Shown here piece by piece: positions 35,401-42,235 of a stretch of DNA of 64,000 nt (positions are counted from its first letter, which is position 1; every line of letters begins with the position of its first letter). The notes under the pieces were generated by a model. The model made no database searches and was not told the origin of the DNA. It saw only the letters and a program-made list of their open reading frames with translations. The stretch is from Alphaproteobacteria bacterium (GTDB lineage: Bacteria > Pseudomonadota > Alphaproteobacteria > CAAGCB01 > CAG-977): the NCBI GenBank assembly GCA_017480385.1, contig JAFVAT010000027.1:1-64000 (forward strand). Direction: 5' to 3'. The position numbers and the translations under genes are program-made.

Positions 35401-37477
35401 GGAAGAAGCGATACAGAAGATCGCGGCGGCGTTGAGCGGTAGAAAATCCATTAAACGCTCCGCGACAAGTAATACGCCTTTGAGTGAGACGGTTTCTAAA
35501 AAAGTCCGTGAATGGGACGCAGCGCTTGTTACGCTTGGCGGTCTAGCGCAGATGGTTGACGGCGCGGATATGAACGGGATTTTTCACCGGCTTTATTTGC
35601 GTCCGCTGACGGAAGCGCAGAATTTAGAGTTTTATCTTAACGAAAAATACGCGGCGAAAGTCGGCGAACAGATGAAAAAACTTCCGTCTGACGTAAAAGA
35701 GAAGCTTCTTGATGTCGTCGATGGCTCGGAGGAAATGTTGGGACAGGCCTATAATATGGAAGACTTGATTTCTTTCGGCCTGAATATGGGGACGTATTCA
35801 AACCTTCAACGCCTGAAAGACGGAAATAAATTCGGAGATACCGCGCTTCAATGGATCCGTGACACAATACCGCTTGAGGCGTGGGATTTTATTCAAGGCG
35901 TTTGGGACGTTTTAGATGAAATGCGCCCGATGTTGCAGGAACATCAAAAGAAAATGTCCGGCCTTGATATGGACGAAGTTATTGCTGTTCCGTTTATGGT
36001 CGGCAACAGAGAATTTCGCGGCGGTTATTATCCGATTGTATATGACTATTCGGCATTTTCGGAAGCGCGAAACGCGAACTCAACAGCGGAAGCGTTGCTT
36101 GAAAGTGATTATGGGCGGCCAACGACGGCAACGGGATATACAAAAGCGCGTGCAGATAAAGTTTGTATGCCGGTTAAGACCGGCTTCGGCGTATTAACGA
36201 ATCATATTCAGTCGGTTGTTCACGATGTCGCGTATCGTAAAACTTTGCGTGATTTGTGGAACATTACGACGGATCAGAATTTTATTGAAGTGTTTGATGA
36301 CAAGCTCGGCGTTGAGCGCAGAAAAGCTTTGCAAGGCCTGTTAAAGAGTATCGGGAACAAAGTCAATCGCGACAATCGCGAACTTGAAGGCGTTGAAAAT
36401 ACTTTAAAGAATATCAGGCATAGAGCCACATTTATTGGTCTTGCCTACCGTCTTTCAAGCGCGTTGGCGCAGTTGCCGGGGCTTGCGTCTTCTGTTGCGT
36501 GGTTGAGTGATGTAGGGAAGAAGTCTGGCGCAAAACACGGCGGCGCGTATTGGGTCGCCAAAGGTTGCCGAGACATAATCAATGCAGATGTCCGTCAATG
36601 GATTGCGGACAAGTCCGGCGAAGTCAAAGCCCGTCTGTCAACGGGTGATCAAAACTTATCTGAACGAATCAGAGTCTTGCGCGGGAAAGATACGCTCCGC
36701 GCCTCGATTGAAACATACGGGTATTGGTTCCTTGGTCGCGTTGATTTTCTTGTTTCTTTGGCGACATGGAAAGGCGCGTATGAACAGGCGATCAACGATT
36801 TAGGCTATGGCGAACAGGACGCTATCTTTTACGCTGACCGCGCCATGAACGAAAGTCAGGGGAGCGGAAACGTAAAAGAAACCGTCGCTTTTCAGCACGG
36901 AAGCGAATTTATGAAGATGGCGGCCATGTTCTATACGCCATTCGCGGCGGAATATCAGCTGAACAAGCGGTTATTCAACGATCTGTTTCACGTTAAAGAC
37001 TTGGCGGGCTTCACAAACGTTTTAAGCCGGGCGTTGGCGTTATATCTTGTCTCCGGTTGCTTGGGGGACATTATCGCCGGCAACGCGCCGGACAAAGATG
37101 AAAGTTGGCTCGCTTGGGCGATTAAGTCTTCATTCAATTATATGATCGGCGCATATCCCGTTTTGCGGGACATATCTTCAATAAAATTCGGATCCGCCGG
37201 AAAGATGCCGTATGGCCGTTGGTTCGACAATGCCGCTAATTCGATCAAGCAGATTGAAAAGGCAATGGACGGCAATGCGACAGTCAAAACAAGCGTAAGA
37301 GCAGCGATGACGACGCTCGCTTACGGTGATCCGATTTTCACAAATTGGTTTGTTCCGATTTCGGGGCAGATGGTTGATACAGCGGGTTATTTATCGGCTT
37401 TGATCGCTGACGAAGTAAAGCCTAAGTCGTTCAGCGATATTTTGTTAGGGCTTTATAAAGGGCAGGAACGCAAATAG
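26426..37477 (+). CDS. Giant polyvalent internal virion protein (3683 aa)
   Basis: A single 11-kb ORF in the gp16 position, so probably packaged and injected. Parts in order, with approximate residues: helical N-terminus with a hydrophobic segment near 225-255; DdrB-like ParB domain 805-1185; a Barnase/EndoU/RelE-like (BECR) domain 1320-1405; an ADP-ribosyltransferase-like domain 1465-1640 (VVYHGSPNKDIEFFDKSKIG); a second ART-like unit 1685-1980 (VFHGTQRADRVGD); a third ART-like unit 1990-2210 (GEGTQAHGWGLYYALDRDVA); a second BECR-like domain about 2290-2375; a zinc metallopeptidase with HESGH at 2438-2442 and a later HEC near 2516; long coiled coils; and a C-terminal membrane-active domain 3330-3683 of the LPD38 kind. 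Such multi-domain proteins are known as polyvalent proteins and are thought to neutralise host defences on entry. Catalytic activity of each domain is inferred. Confidence 0.85.
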   Translation: MMEKNKPESIVTTNNISFGRFNSDVQPESQKTESVVTTNKIDFGNAYKTLQEKDASLFARQVTSTQFFDAQNRAKAAGIAKRMNIDNVDFVQQNLSDYEAADKRKQFEDYVKLNPAIRDMDADKRDEFLKRIADEKTAAQLNRINNNLRVYGQEERPFAPMAFAKKLSYSWQKGKGTVNVGRDVADIMKSRRLSEYEERQLLASIKEEQKESPALASNPLTKLFYMGAGTLPYTLQTGVWTFGGEIAATVASIALKRYPALAVTSKIAGRVVGAIGAFKEGEKIEAGNLYLDLMTMKDDDGNVIDHETCRNAAEIYGKVSAAIETAGSEMLTDVALKANFLKRSLLKKQIVELAKKKGLKHWIAEFGKRSVVADISEAMEEGLQEGASIFAENRAKSAANRNGADFELADYAERVMDATIAGAQGAAVISVAGAGSGTAISARENRKMMLARRDKAQVESVALADKAVFDEMQKDAEQALSVETKEDVARNKQFFQKAFKSSLYDNVYLEIEDAEAFLSSDVYQANKEWLDEIGFTDLFNKKIALAKDVSGVVSLSAADFATYITPKKEIYSEFTRNMKTSEDGMKFGEAEERAKQRVEILKRGEQLKREKEGDAEFLRKYFDDRYDGAALQRKPFIEYMTKVALTFSERLNMPVCDFVRAYPFGGVLKGYTGEAPSVSAYDEILSAIRDEIRSDPEEAVRRVSEAAAKKDIRAIRNILSKKIKNANNGDIKKFIRLANAIRDMKLDLSNMTDDQIQNALNNFTTAPDQSVAPKAETTSETGDLFKTSGASKAESALKDIQETGGDYVVIGSGRVPVAYEIRDISTINTSHTAEGAINPNYPQRFQPRDRSDIASREQIQNIVSSFMPERVGVNAVANEGAPIIDTNGNVLVGNGRAMAISEVLKNPEKAAAYKEYLKSLGYLSDMENPILVRRLTGDMTDEQLDALVADANASGTMRYSVAEQALTDASKMTPNLLNALDVDADIGSAANKEFVKGVFNDIIPSGERNGLMVNGQITQDGIERIEDALVAMIVQDKALLDTLLTKDATGKNDNRKIASGLAKAAPAVLYFENEIENKKTIDPAYSIADDVRGAVYVLKRAIGKKMPLNDYLAQMDFLEGGVSASVQYIARIFDTTRNAAEVRNRITDYIRLASTEGDLMQGGLFATPSQTKEQILQAISGKQPALYQKSFGDLLAKISKIDADRLAFERKNINSELSGRENEEVKAVKINRFFSDREKGDDITDDEVIAKLDKTAKKNDNGVRVLENDNGETVTLSNGFLGEMLGVHSTNDNIGGVVNKEAIANLPAIFKTALKIKEADDIRHGTQNKIIRYANVFESDGEPIMVKITVKQLKGNRKHLTAIEFERNGNRDLAAYSLKTAKKNTSADTLRESPVDKSYGNNASDSITVNDLIEYINTFTDETININGKKRSTTNSDGQRIAKTEEGLRAFYEWFGESKVTDKDDKPLVVYHGSPNKDIEFFDKSKIGTRDYGYYGEGFNFTPRKEVAEAYSGSYESNPFFSEKTEDGRVYPVYLKMENPYFATVYQEGEIDSKRLKDKGYDGVVVFDYDEYTEEDRENDPYIKEEIEEAKGFKNKWWQLKNYFDEVIGSKQINEIVAFEPEQIKSVENIGSFDKKRQNIYYQMGSAENVRADINSAEFKEWSHNAPFYDANKASEHKFKTGEPLVAEVFHGTQRADRVGDVFLPSRATSGPMAFSTDTRFIAENYAKDKNDTSIYNETEGDFYKYYTVKIPNHAPVTLDRLWNILPYTKKQEVREKAPHITLDDEGENVIYNEKETRGNGGYYIEGNQNPITALVEAWPNAGYFFDEMEKFQKVLELAGLGEYEIKYIDPYASYPKVYELYVEMQNPLVTHDIPKKVIMALKREAKKQPRKTSNFGADPWDKSTKDPIEWINGLDENDTYIWTSIPDWVTDTLKKMGYDGIVDAGGKGGVYGHNVFVPFESQQYKSVYNNGAFSENNPSIYYQSAYAGSRVDYDKPSLEAIGSGEGTQAHGWGLYYALDRDVAERYRENYEPNEQISYNGKFIINLHNTDGRILEKLAEGEITKSQAIKEYKKIIKEIGSSEDTDYSLKRLDNIDISKFKKEKGQVHEVDIPENPYLLDEQKPFSEQSPFVKKALREVEKEIGVKWDRRLDAGKYIYDNIANVEGSAKAASELLSKHGIKGITYDGEQDGRCFVIFNDKDVKVIQKFYQPQIANDIRNKSVRVFDLSESVTGIPTKETLIKKIKELLKSEPIKTQTVNMLVDFKEDGERDIVGHIVDSSRKNQTQSDVARHNIALNSIEDLIRNSVFIEKEKNKKPWKKNVEEYYRFYVPVLLGKGNNKKVYTVRIVAEKWKGEKDLKPDTAHLYDVILEEKTRQAEKLSSTPNGLFIKVSQMLSGVKGFDGTEYRQAESAAPFGAYDPIRRQITIFENSNLSTIIHESGHFWYDVFKDIVKKEGVSDRLKKDYETLDKWLTSEADKRYSIRKNATTNEYEIIRVSSGAVENSFLTEEDAINATKHECFARGLESYFRDFYVPVAGLWRIFSMFRRWLMGVYRSAKSLDIKIIPPVREVFDRMIATDTEILEYQAAVQMKKILDKSGTTLMTDEDFEKYAEMFKEASDISRENYMRAQAEVIAREQTRQFRERKQQIRDREHEEKCRTDKKFLIDTVLMFGKVGDVEYPDMTLDEEEVTRAFKQINVKRWYLRKNGKPIYKAGGKKMSEVAEFFGVTVDEVADAVFHINQNLDNFEKELTEIVHEELGDPVSAGDILERLRKANTTDVQQTILLTELSALTGSETNTTMLDRVMKNWAEDRVSKMKLRELKPQTFQRYALRAQDKAVYFAQRKNTKEAARWKERQIRNFYLQRECERQLDIAQKSVKRLQEIGKFKKEVNRLVEQTHQDAARALLARFGLAISSTQAAIKRAEEFAKFVRNQALNGYDIALPDERLLEMKHTNYRDLTVDDFMTIRDCVLSIIYNGKQIKEFELEGEKIRKEEAIQKIAAALSGRKSIKRSATSNTPLSETVSKKVREWDAALVTLGGLAQMVDGADMNGIFHRLYLRPLTEAQNLEFYLNEKYAAKVGEQMKKLPSDVKEKLLDVVDGSEEMLGQAYNMEDLISFGLNMGTYSNLQRLKDGNKFGDTALQWIRDTIPLEAWDFIQGVWDVLDEMRPMLQEHQKKMSGLDMDEVIAVPFMVGNREFRGGYYPIVYDYSAFSEARNANSTAEALLESDYGRPTTATGYTKARADKVCMPVKTGFGVLTNHIQSVVHDVAYRKTLRDLWNITTDQNFIEVFDDKLGVERRKALQGLLKSIGNKVNRDNRELEGVENTLKNIRHRATFIGLAYRLSSALAQLPGLASSVAWLSDVGKKSGAKHGGAYWVAKGCRDIINADVRQWIADKSGEVKARLSTGDQNLSERIRVLRGKDTLRASIETYGYWFLGRVDFLVSLATWKGAYEQAINDLGYGEQDAIFYADRAMNESQGSGNVKETVAFQHGSEFMKMAAMFYTPFAAEYQLNKRLFNDLFHVKDLAGFTNVLSRALALYLVSGCLGDIIAGNAPDKDESWLAWAIKSSFNYMIGAYPVLRDISSIKFGSAGKMPYGRWFDNAANSIKQIEKAMDGNATVKTSVRAAMTTLAYGDPIFTNWFVPISGQMVDTAGYLSALIADEVKPKSFSDILLGLYKGQERK

Positions 37478-37489
37478 GGAGAAAATGAA

Positions 37490-40400
37490 ATGTCTATTCC
37501 AGCAAATACAACAGGAAAAGTTCAATACACGGGGGACGGCACAACAAAGACGTTCCCCTTAAATTTTCCGATTTTCAAGACAACGGCGGGCGTTTACGCT
37601 ATCCGCGTTTCGTTGGCCGACAGCTCTGGTGAAAACGTAAGTGTTTTAACGGAAAACACGGATTATACGGTTAATGAATCCGGCAATTCGTTCTGTGATG
37701 TTGTCTTAAACACGGCTCCGGCGGCAGGAAAAATCATAACGATTATTTACGACAACGAACTGTCACAGCTTTACGCGCCTACTGATTTCACGAATTTACC
37801 GGCGGCATCTCTTATCAACGCCTTTGATAAGCTGACGGCTATCTGTATTCAGATGTCGGAAGAATTGAATCGTTGCGTCAAAGAGAGCGTCGAAAGCCCC
37901 GTTGATCCGCAAGTCGTTATTGAAAAGGTGAACGCGCTTTATACGCATTTAGCAACGTTGACGGCTTTGGCGGGTGATTTAACAAAAATTGATGCTGTTT
38001 ATGCCGATCTTGAAAAGGTCGTCATTGCCGCAAACGACATCTCAAACATCAATATCGCCGCCGCAGATAAAGACGCGATAGATGCTTTGGCGGCGGTGAC
38101 GGCGGCTGTCTCCGCGGTTGCGGAGAGCATTTCCGCCGTGAACACAGCGGCAGCAAATATAACGGCCATTCAGGACGCGCCGGCACAGGCGGGCAATGCG
38201 GCGGCTTCGGCGACTTTGGCGGAAAAATGGGCTATTCAAATGGATAGTCCCGTTTCGGGAAGTGATTATTCCGCGAAGAAATACGCGCTTGACGCGCAAG
38301 AGGCGGCAGTTCAGGCGGGATATTCTATTGATCCTTTGTTTACGGAGCGCGACTTTACCGACGACGCGCCGCCCTCAAATTTGAGTTGGGTTCGCACCGA
38401 TCAGATGGAGGCCATGTTTGACGGCAATCTATATGAAGCGGCTTTTAACGAACTGAAAGACGGGGAGCCTGTTGCGACGGAGCATAACGGTATAAAATTG
38501 CTTACCGGATACGGCGTAACAATTACGGATGGACAAATTTACAGCGGCATTTCCGTGACTCCGGTCGCGGGGGTTATCTCGGGTAAAATTGAAGTTCCTA
38601 ATTTCAGTTGGACGGGAGTAAGAGAAACTGTTGAAGCGGCCCTTGATAATGACGACTTTAGCTTTTTCGCGTATAGTAAAGCGTTCGGTCTTCAAATAGC
38701 AAATTACTCCAATATAACAAGCAATACTTGGTATCAGCTGTGGGACGACGGCTTTATCGGATTAGACGTGAAATGGAACGGAACCAATCTTATCTTCCGT
38801 CCGCGAGTATATCAAAGCGGCGAAGGTTGGAAAACGGGGAACGAAGCAACGATTACGCCCGTTCCGTATTTCTTAAACTGTCAAGTTACCTTGCGCGCGG
38901 ACAGTAATACGGATCCGTTCAGGCTTATTTTTTACAATCCCGATCAAAATGTATCATCGTCGTACAACACAGAGTTGGCGAATTGGCAGGTAAAGAACGG
39001 ATTGAATGTGTACGATACGACATATTCGGTCAAAGCGATAACATATTATCCCATTGCCGGAACAAACGTAAATTATTCAATCAACGCTTCCGACGCGCAG
39101 TTGTTGCAATGTTACAGCAAAACGCCGTCCACATACTCCGTGCAGGAATTTAAGTCTTACAATTCTCAATGGACGAGCTACGATTACACCGGAACGGATA
39201 CTTATACAATTGGAAGTTCAACCTATACAATTAACTATAAACTGTATGACAGAAAGAAATTCATTCGTAACGATCCGACGTATTTGCAGGTAAAGCTTAT
39301 TTTTAAAGCTTTCGGCAAACAGCCTTATTATTGCGTCGATAACGCCAACAAGAAGTTTATGCTTCCGTGTCAACAGGCGGATCATGGAATAATAACAATT
39401 TGTGATAACTTAATCGGTACGGCTTCCGCTGAAACGGCGAAACTTAATATCTATGAAGACGGATATTTTGAAGTGGTCGGCAAAGTTTCCTCCGGCAAAT
39501 CCCTGACGTTCAAACAAGACGTAGGCGATATTTACAGTCTAATGGCAAGCGCGGGGACAATCTCTTATTCGAGTAAGACTTTGACTTTATCCGCAGCCTG
39601 TTCTTTCTTCGTGACCGGCGGCATTGGGGATAATGGAAAACTCAAAAGAACGAAACACCATTATACTCTGGTCGGCATGCGCCAAGACGGCAGGGATATT
39701 GACGTTGATTATTTGGAAGGACAAATACAAGACAAAATCAATCAGATGTCCGCGTCCATTCCGTTTTTCTTCGGGCAATATATGTATTCGGAAAAGATAC
39801 CTTATAAAGCGGCGTGGTTGCTTGCTGACGGGGAATATAAACCCAAGCAGGCCTATCCCGATATGTGGAACCAACTGCAACTTGAACTTGATAGCGACTA
39901 TTCGGAAGGAGAAAGCGAACTCATTGACGGCAAGCTGTATGTCAAACGCGGGCTTTCTGTTGTAACGACAGCCGACAACATAACGGCGTATGATTTTGTA
40001 GTTAATACCTCCGCGCAAACTTTCCGTGTTCCGACAAAGGTCAAAGGAAAGCAAGCGGGAACATACGACAAAGATACTTGGTATTTGCTCTTTTACGTCG
40101 GCAATATGGTGGAGAACATCGAAAGAATTGCCGTTGATGTGATTGCGGGCGGTATTCCGTTTAAGGCAAACAGGGATTTGGATAATCTGACTGTAACGGG
40201 GAAAGCTTTCATTGCAGATTGCGCCGCGCCCAGTAAGAGATCGTCTTCCTTTACGTCCGGTAATGCCACGCAAGCCGATGGTTTTATATACTATGGCGGA
40301 ACAAGCGCGTCATCTGGCGGGCCTCACAAATATAAAATAGAGGTTCTTGATCCAGACAATAGCAACGCTCTCCTGTATCAAGAAACAACACAGGTCGGCA

Positions 40401-40843
40401 ATGGAGATGACTTCGGGTTACTTGTTCATGTTCCAGCCGGAGTTAAGGTAAATGCAACCTGTAACACGACGCCGGCAAGCTCTATGCTAAAATTCATTTA
40501 TCCCAAAGGCATTCCCTCTTCTAATGCCCTTGTTCCGGTTGCTTGGTGGGACGAACAGCACTACGGCGATCGTAGCACGAAGAACCTTAAAGCTTGGTCG
40601 GTTTATCCGTATTCATGGGACAGCACGGTTAAATATGCGTTCACAGATGCCGCCGTTCCGCAAGTCGGAGATACCGTTTGGCTTGTTGGAACAATAGACG
40701 GAACAACAGCAACACAAGTTTCTGTTATTACGGCTCTTGGAAAGAACATATATAACAGTCGCGCCATTCAGATTGCCGGAACAACAGCAATTTATTATGA
40801 ACGCAGCTCTTTATATGACCGTGACGAAGCTTTTATTTCATAA
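37490..40843 (+). CDS. Tail fibre protein
   Basis: An 1117-residue fibre. The N-terminal 130 residues (TTGKVQYTGDGTTKTFPLNF, then IITIIYDNELSQLYAPTDFT) form the virion-attachment domain seen in T7 gp17-like fibres. An Ala-rich coiled coil (about 135-260) is followed by a long beta-rich, Tyr/Thr/Ser-rich receptor-binding part. No reverse transcriptase or variable-repeat pair is present, so there is no sign of diversity generation. It starts 12 bases after the giant protein. Confidence 0.85.
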   Translation: MSIPANTTGKVQYTGDGTTKTFPLNFPIFKTTAGVYAIRVSLADSSGENVSVLTENTDYTVNESGNSFCDVVLNTAPAAGKIITIIYDNELSQLYAPTDFTNLPAASLINAFDKLTAICIQMSEELNRCVKESVESPVDPQVVIEKVNALYTHLATLTALAGDLTKIDAVYADLEKVVIAANDISNINIAAADKDAIDALAAVTAAVSAVAESISAVNTAAANITAIQDAPAQAGNAAASATLAEKWAIQMDSPVSGSDYSAKKYALDAQEAAVQAGYSIDPLFTERDFTDDAPPSNLSWVRTDQMEAMFDGNLYEAAFNELKDGEPVATEHNGIKLLTGYGVTITDGQIYSGISVTPVAGVISGKIEVPNFSWTGVRETVEAALDNDDFSFFAYSKAFGLQIANYSNITSNTWYQLWDDGFIGLDVKWNGTNLIFRPRVYQSGEGWKTGNEATITPVPYFLNCQVTLRADSNTDPFRLIFYNPDQNVSSSYNTELANWQVKNGLNVYDTTYSVKAITYYPIAGTNVNYSINASDAQLLQCYSKTPSTYSVQEFKSYNSQWTSYDYTGTDTYTIGSSTYTINYKLYDRKKFIRNDPTYLQVKLIFKAFGKQPYYCVDNANKKFMLPCQQADHGIITICDNLIGTASAETAKLNIYEDGYFEVVGKVSSGKSLTFKQDVGDIYSLMASAGTISYSSKTLTLSAACSFFVTGGIGDNGKLKRTKHHYTLVGMRQDGRDIDVDYLEGQIQDKINQMSASIPFFFGQYMYSEKIPYKAAWLLADGEYKPKQAYPDMWNQLQLELDSDYSEGESELIDGKLYVKRGLSVVTTADNITAYDFVVNTSAQTFRVPTKVKGKQAGTYDKDTWYLLFYVGNMVENIERIAVDVIAGGIPFKANRDLDNLTVTGKAFIADCAAPSKRSSSFTSGNATQADGFIYYGGTSASSGGPHKYKIEVLDPDNSNALLYQETTQVGNGDDFGLLVHVPAGVKVNATCNTTPASSMLKFIYPKGIPSSNALVPVAWWDEQHYGDRSTKNLKAWSVYPYSWDSTVKYAFTDAAVPQVGDTVWLVGTIDGTTATQVSVITALGKNIYNSRAIQIAGTTAIYYERSSLYDRDEAFIS

Positions 40844-40856
40844 GGGAGGTGGATAG

Positions 40857-41021
40857 ATGGATAAAGAGGTTGCCGGAGCCTCCGGCGTTGGAATGGCCTC
40901 AACGATTGCGGGAATGGCGGACATAATCAACCCGATTGTGTCCGCTCTGATTGGTGTGGCGTCGTTGGTTTATATATGTTCCAAAATTTACTTTTTATGG
41001 AAAAACGAGGGGAAAAGATGA
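40857..41021 (+). CDS. Small holin-like membrane protein (54 aa)
   Basis: GGGAGGTGG lies just upstream of ATG. Fifty-four residues: a Gly/Ala-rich amphipathic start, one membrane helix (IINPIVSALIGVASLVYICS) and a basic tail (FLWKNEGKR). The stop overlaps the endolysin start (ATGA). Size, topology and neighbour make a holin or pinholin likely. Confidence 0.65.
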   Translation: MDKEVAGASGVGMASTIAGMADIINPIVSALIGVASLVYICSKIYFLWKNEGKR

Positions 41022-41371
41022 CCAAAAACTATTTTAACAGAAAAGAAGAATGGTGTCCCTGCTGTCACAGCGGCGGGCTTGTGCCGGACTTCCGCGAAAA
41101 GCTGAACAAGGCGCGGGAGTTCGCCGGTATTCCGTTCGTGCTTAATTCGGCCTACCGGTGCGAAAAGCATAATGCCGAAGTGGGCGGAACGGAAACGAGT
41201 GCGCATCTGGCGGGGCTGGCTGTTGACATTAAATGCAATGACAGCAGAAGCCGGTGGATCATTATTGACGCTTTGATACGGGCGGGCTTTAACCGGATCG
41301 GAATTGGCAAGTCGTTTATCCATGTGGACGACGATATGACAAAGCCGCAATGCGTGGCATGGCTGTATTAA
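41018..41371 (+). CDS. Endolysin, peptidase M15 family
   Basis: A 117-residue zinc peptidase of the M15_3 type that cleaves peptide cross-links in murein. The zinc ligands are H63 and D70 (SAHLAGLAVDI) and H102 (FIHVDD), with the SAYRCEKHN segment before them. There is no signal peptide, so it needs a holin, and the 54-residue membrane protein encoded immediately upstream fits. A terminator follows. Confidence 0.93.
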   Translation: MTKNYFNRKEEWCPCCHSGGLVPDFREKLNKAREFAGIPFVLNSAYRCEKHNAEVGGTETSAHLAGLAVDIKCNDSRSRWIIIDALIRAGFNRIGIGKSFIHVDDDMTKPQCVAWLY

Positions 41372-41403
41372 TCTGTCAAGGAATCCTTGACGTTGGTTGA
41401 ACG

Positions 41404-41427
41404 GGAAGCTTCGGGCTTCCTTTTTTT
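41404..41427 (+). terminator. Terminator after endolysin
   Basis: GGAAGC and GCTTCC form a 6-bp stem with loop TTCGG, followed by seven T. It ends just before the ribosome-binding site of the next membrane-protein gene. Confidence 0.85.
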
Positions 41428-41446
41428 ATGAAGAAAGGAAAAGAAA

Positions 41447-41737
41447 ATGGAAATAGTGAATATGATATTGATGAAGGCTCTTGAATTTGGAGCGACATAT
41501 CCGGCGATCAATACCGCGTTAGTCTTTTTGGGCGCGTTCGTGGCCGTCGCTACGGTGTTAAAGCCGGTCGTTTATGCGATCGTCAACTTCACGAAGACGG
41601 AAAAAGACAACGTTATCGCCGATAAAATCTATGGTGTGATTGAGGGAACGGCTATTGACTTCAAGCCGTTTGTCGATTTGTTCAAAAAGAAATATCCGAA
41701 GTTTAAAACTCTGGATAAGGAAAACGGCGGGAATTAA
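41447..41737 (+). CDS. Phage membrane protein, possible second holin
   Basis: A 96-residue protein with a hydrophobic region at about 20-47 (INTALVFLGAFVAVATVLKP) that could form one or two helices, then a polar Lys-rich C-terminus. It lies between endolysin and spanin genes, so a holin or antiholin role is plausible. AAAGGAAAAG precedes the start. Confidence 0.6.
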   Translation: MEIVNMILMKALEFGATYPAINTALVFLGAFVAVATVLKPVVYAIVNFTKTEKDNVIADKIYGVIEGTAIDFKPFVDLFKKKYPKFKTLDKENGGN

Positions 41738-41779
41738 CCCGCCGCTCCACCTTTAACGAATAAACGTTATCAGGACTTG

Positions 41780-41819
41780 AATGATAAATTTAATGATATA
41801 TATCAGTATCTTTATCATT
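41780..41819. repeat. Nested inverted repeat
   Basis: AATGATAAA (41780-41788) and TTTATCATT (41811-41819) are exact inverted copies, and between them lies the 12-base palindrome TGATATATATCA. The arms resemble half-sites of the phage operator (TGATA/TATCA). It could be a protein-binding site or a hairpin. Confidence 0.5.
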
Positions 41820-41876
41820 TTGCTCTCTCCTTTGCGGAAACATTACCGCGTTGGGAAAAGAGCCGTTGAAAACCGT

Positions 41877-41905
41877 TTGACAAAATCAACAAGTTTTCGT
41901 ATCCT
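41877..41905 (+). promoter_or_regulatory. Promoter of a candidate small RNA
   Basis: TTGACA (41877-41882), a 17-base spacer and TATCCT (41900-41905). The start would be about 41912. No ORF follows before the terminator at 41953. Confidence 0.6.
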
Positions 41906-41911
41906 AGAAAC

Positions 41912-41990
41912 ATGGTTGGAGCTTCTAGTCAGCTCTTTTCCGTGTTTAGGAAAAAAGTCCGGTGGTGCAAACACCGGACTTTTCTTTTAT
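41912..41990 (+). ncRNA. Candidate phage small RNA with three hairpins
   Basis: After the predicted promoter come three successive stem-loops: GAGCT/AGCTC, TTTTCC/GGAAAA, and AAAAGTCCGGTG/CACCGGACTTTT. The last is followed by TTCTTTT, a strong intrinsic terminator. Each loop has seven bases (TCTAGTC, GTGTTTA, GTGCAAA). The stretch has no credible ORF. An independently transcribed RNA of about 75 bases is the simplest reading. Target unknown. Confidence 0.55.
41953..41990. terminator. Strong, probably bidirectional terminator
   Basis: A 12-bp perfect stem (41953-41964 with 41972-41983), a 7-base loop and T runs on both strands. It ends the candidate small RNA. Confidence 0.88.
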
Positions 41991-42052
41991 AGCCTGATTC
42001 GTTTATTCGCGCAAAGTAAAATATAACGGGTGTGAAAGGGCTATATTGTAAA

Positions 42053-42235
42053 ATGTGCAAAGAAAATAAAATATCTCTCAACGATGACGAACGTCAGCCC
42101 TGCGAAAATTGGACGCGGGTAATGGGATATTTCCGACCGGTATCTGAATTTAACATCGGCAAGAAAAGCGAATATGCCGAACGGAAATGTTTTTCTGAAA
42201 AAAAAGCTATAAATCCGCAAGAGGCGACAGAATGA
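42053..42235 (+). CDS. NrdD-like glycyl-radical C-terminal fragment
   Basis: About 60 residues (a GTG at 42032 is also open but lacks a ribosome-binding site). The core CENWTRVMGYFRPVSEFNIG and AERKCF resembles the C-terminal end of anaerobic ribonucleotide reductase NrdD, with its Cys residues and the RVxGY glycyl-radical loop. Stand-alone short proteins of this kind occur in phages and bacteria. It might act as a spare radical domain, as YfiD does for pyruvate formate-lyase, but this is inference. It overlaps the spanin gene by 4 bases. Confidence 0.55.
   Translation: MCKENKISLNDDERQPCENWTRVMGYFRPVSEFNIGKKSEYAERKCFSEKKAINPQEATE

Noticed and set aside
37490-40843. Diversity-generating retroelement at the fibre gene
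   Set aside because: No reverse transcriptase ORF and no repeated 3' segment of the fibre gene were found nearby, although the phage group suggested looking.
41912-41990. The right-end small RNA as the missing tracrRNA
   Set aside because: It has no stretch complementary to the CRISPR repeat; only generic hairpins are present, and it belongs to the prophage.
41781-42026. ORF of 81 codons between holin-like and spanin genes
   Set aside because: It has no ribosome-binding site and runs through the candidate small RNA promoter, its hairpins and the strong terminator.
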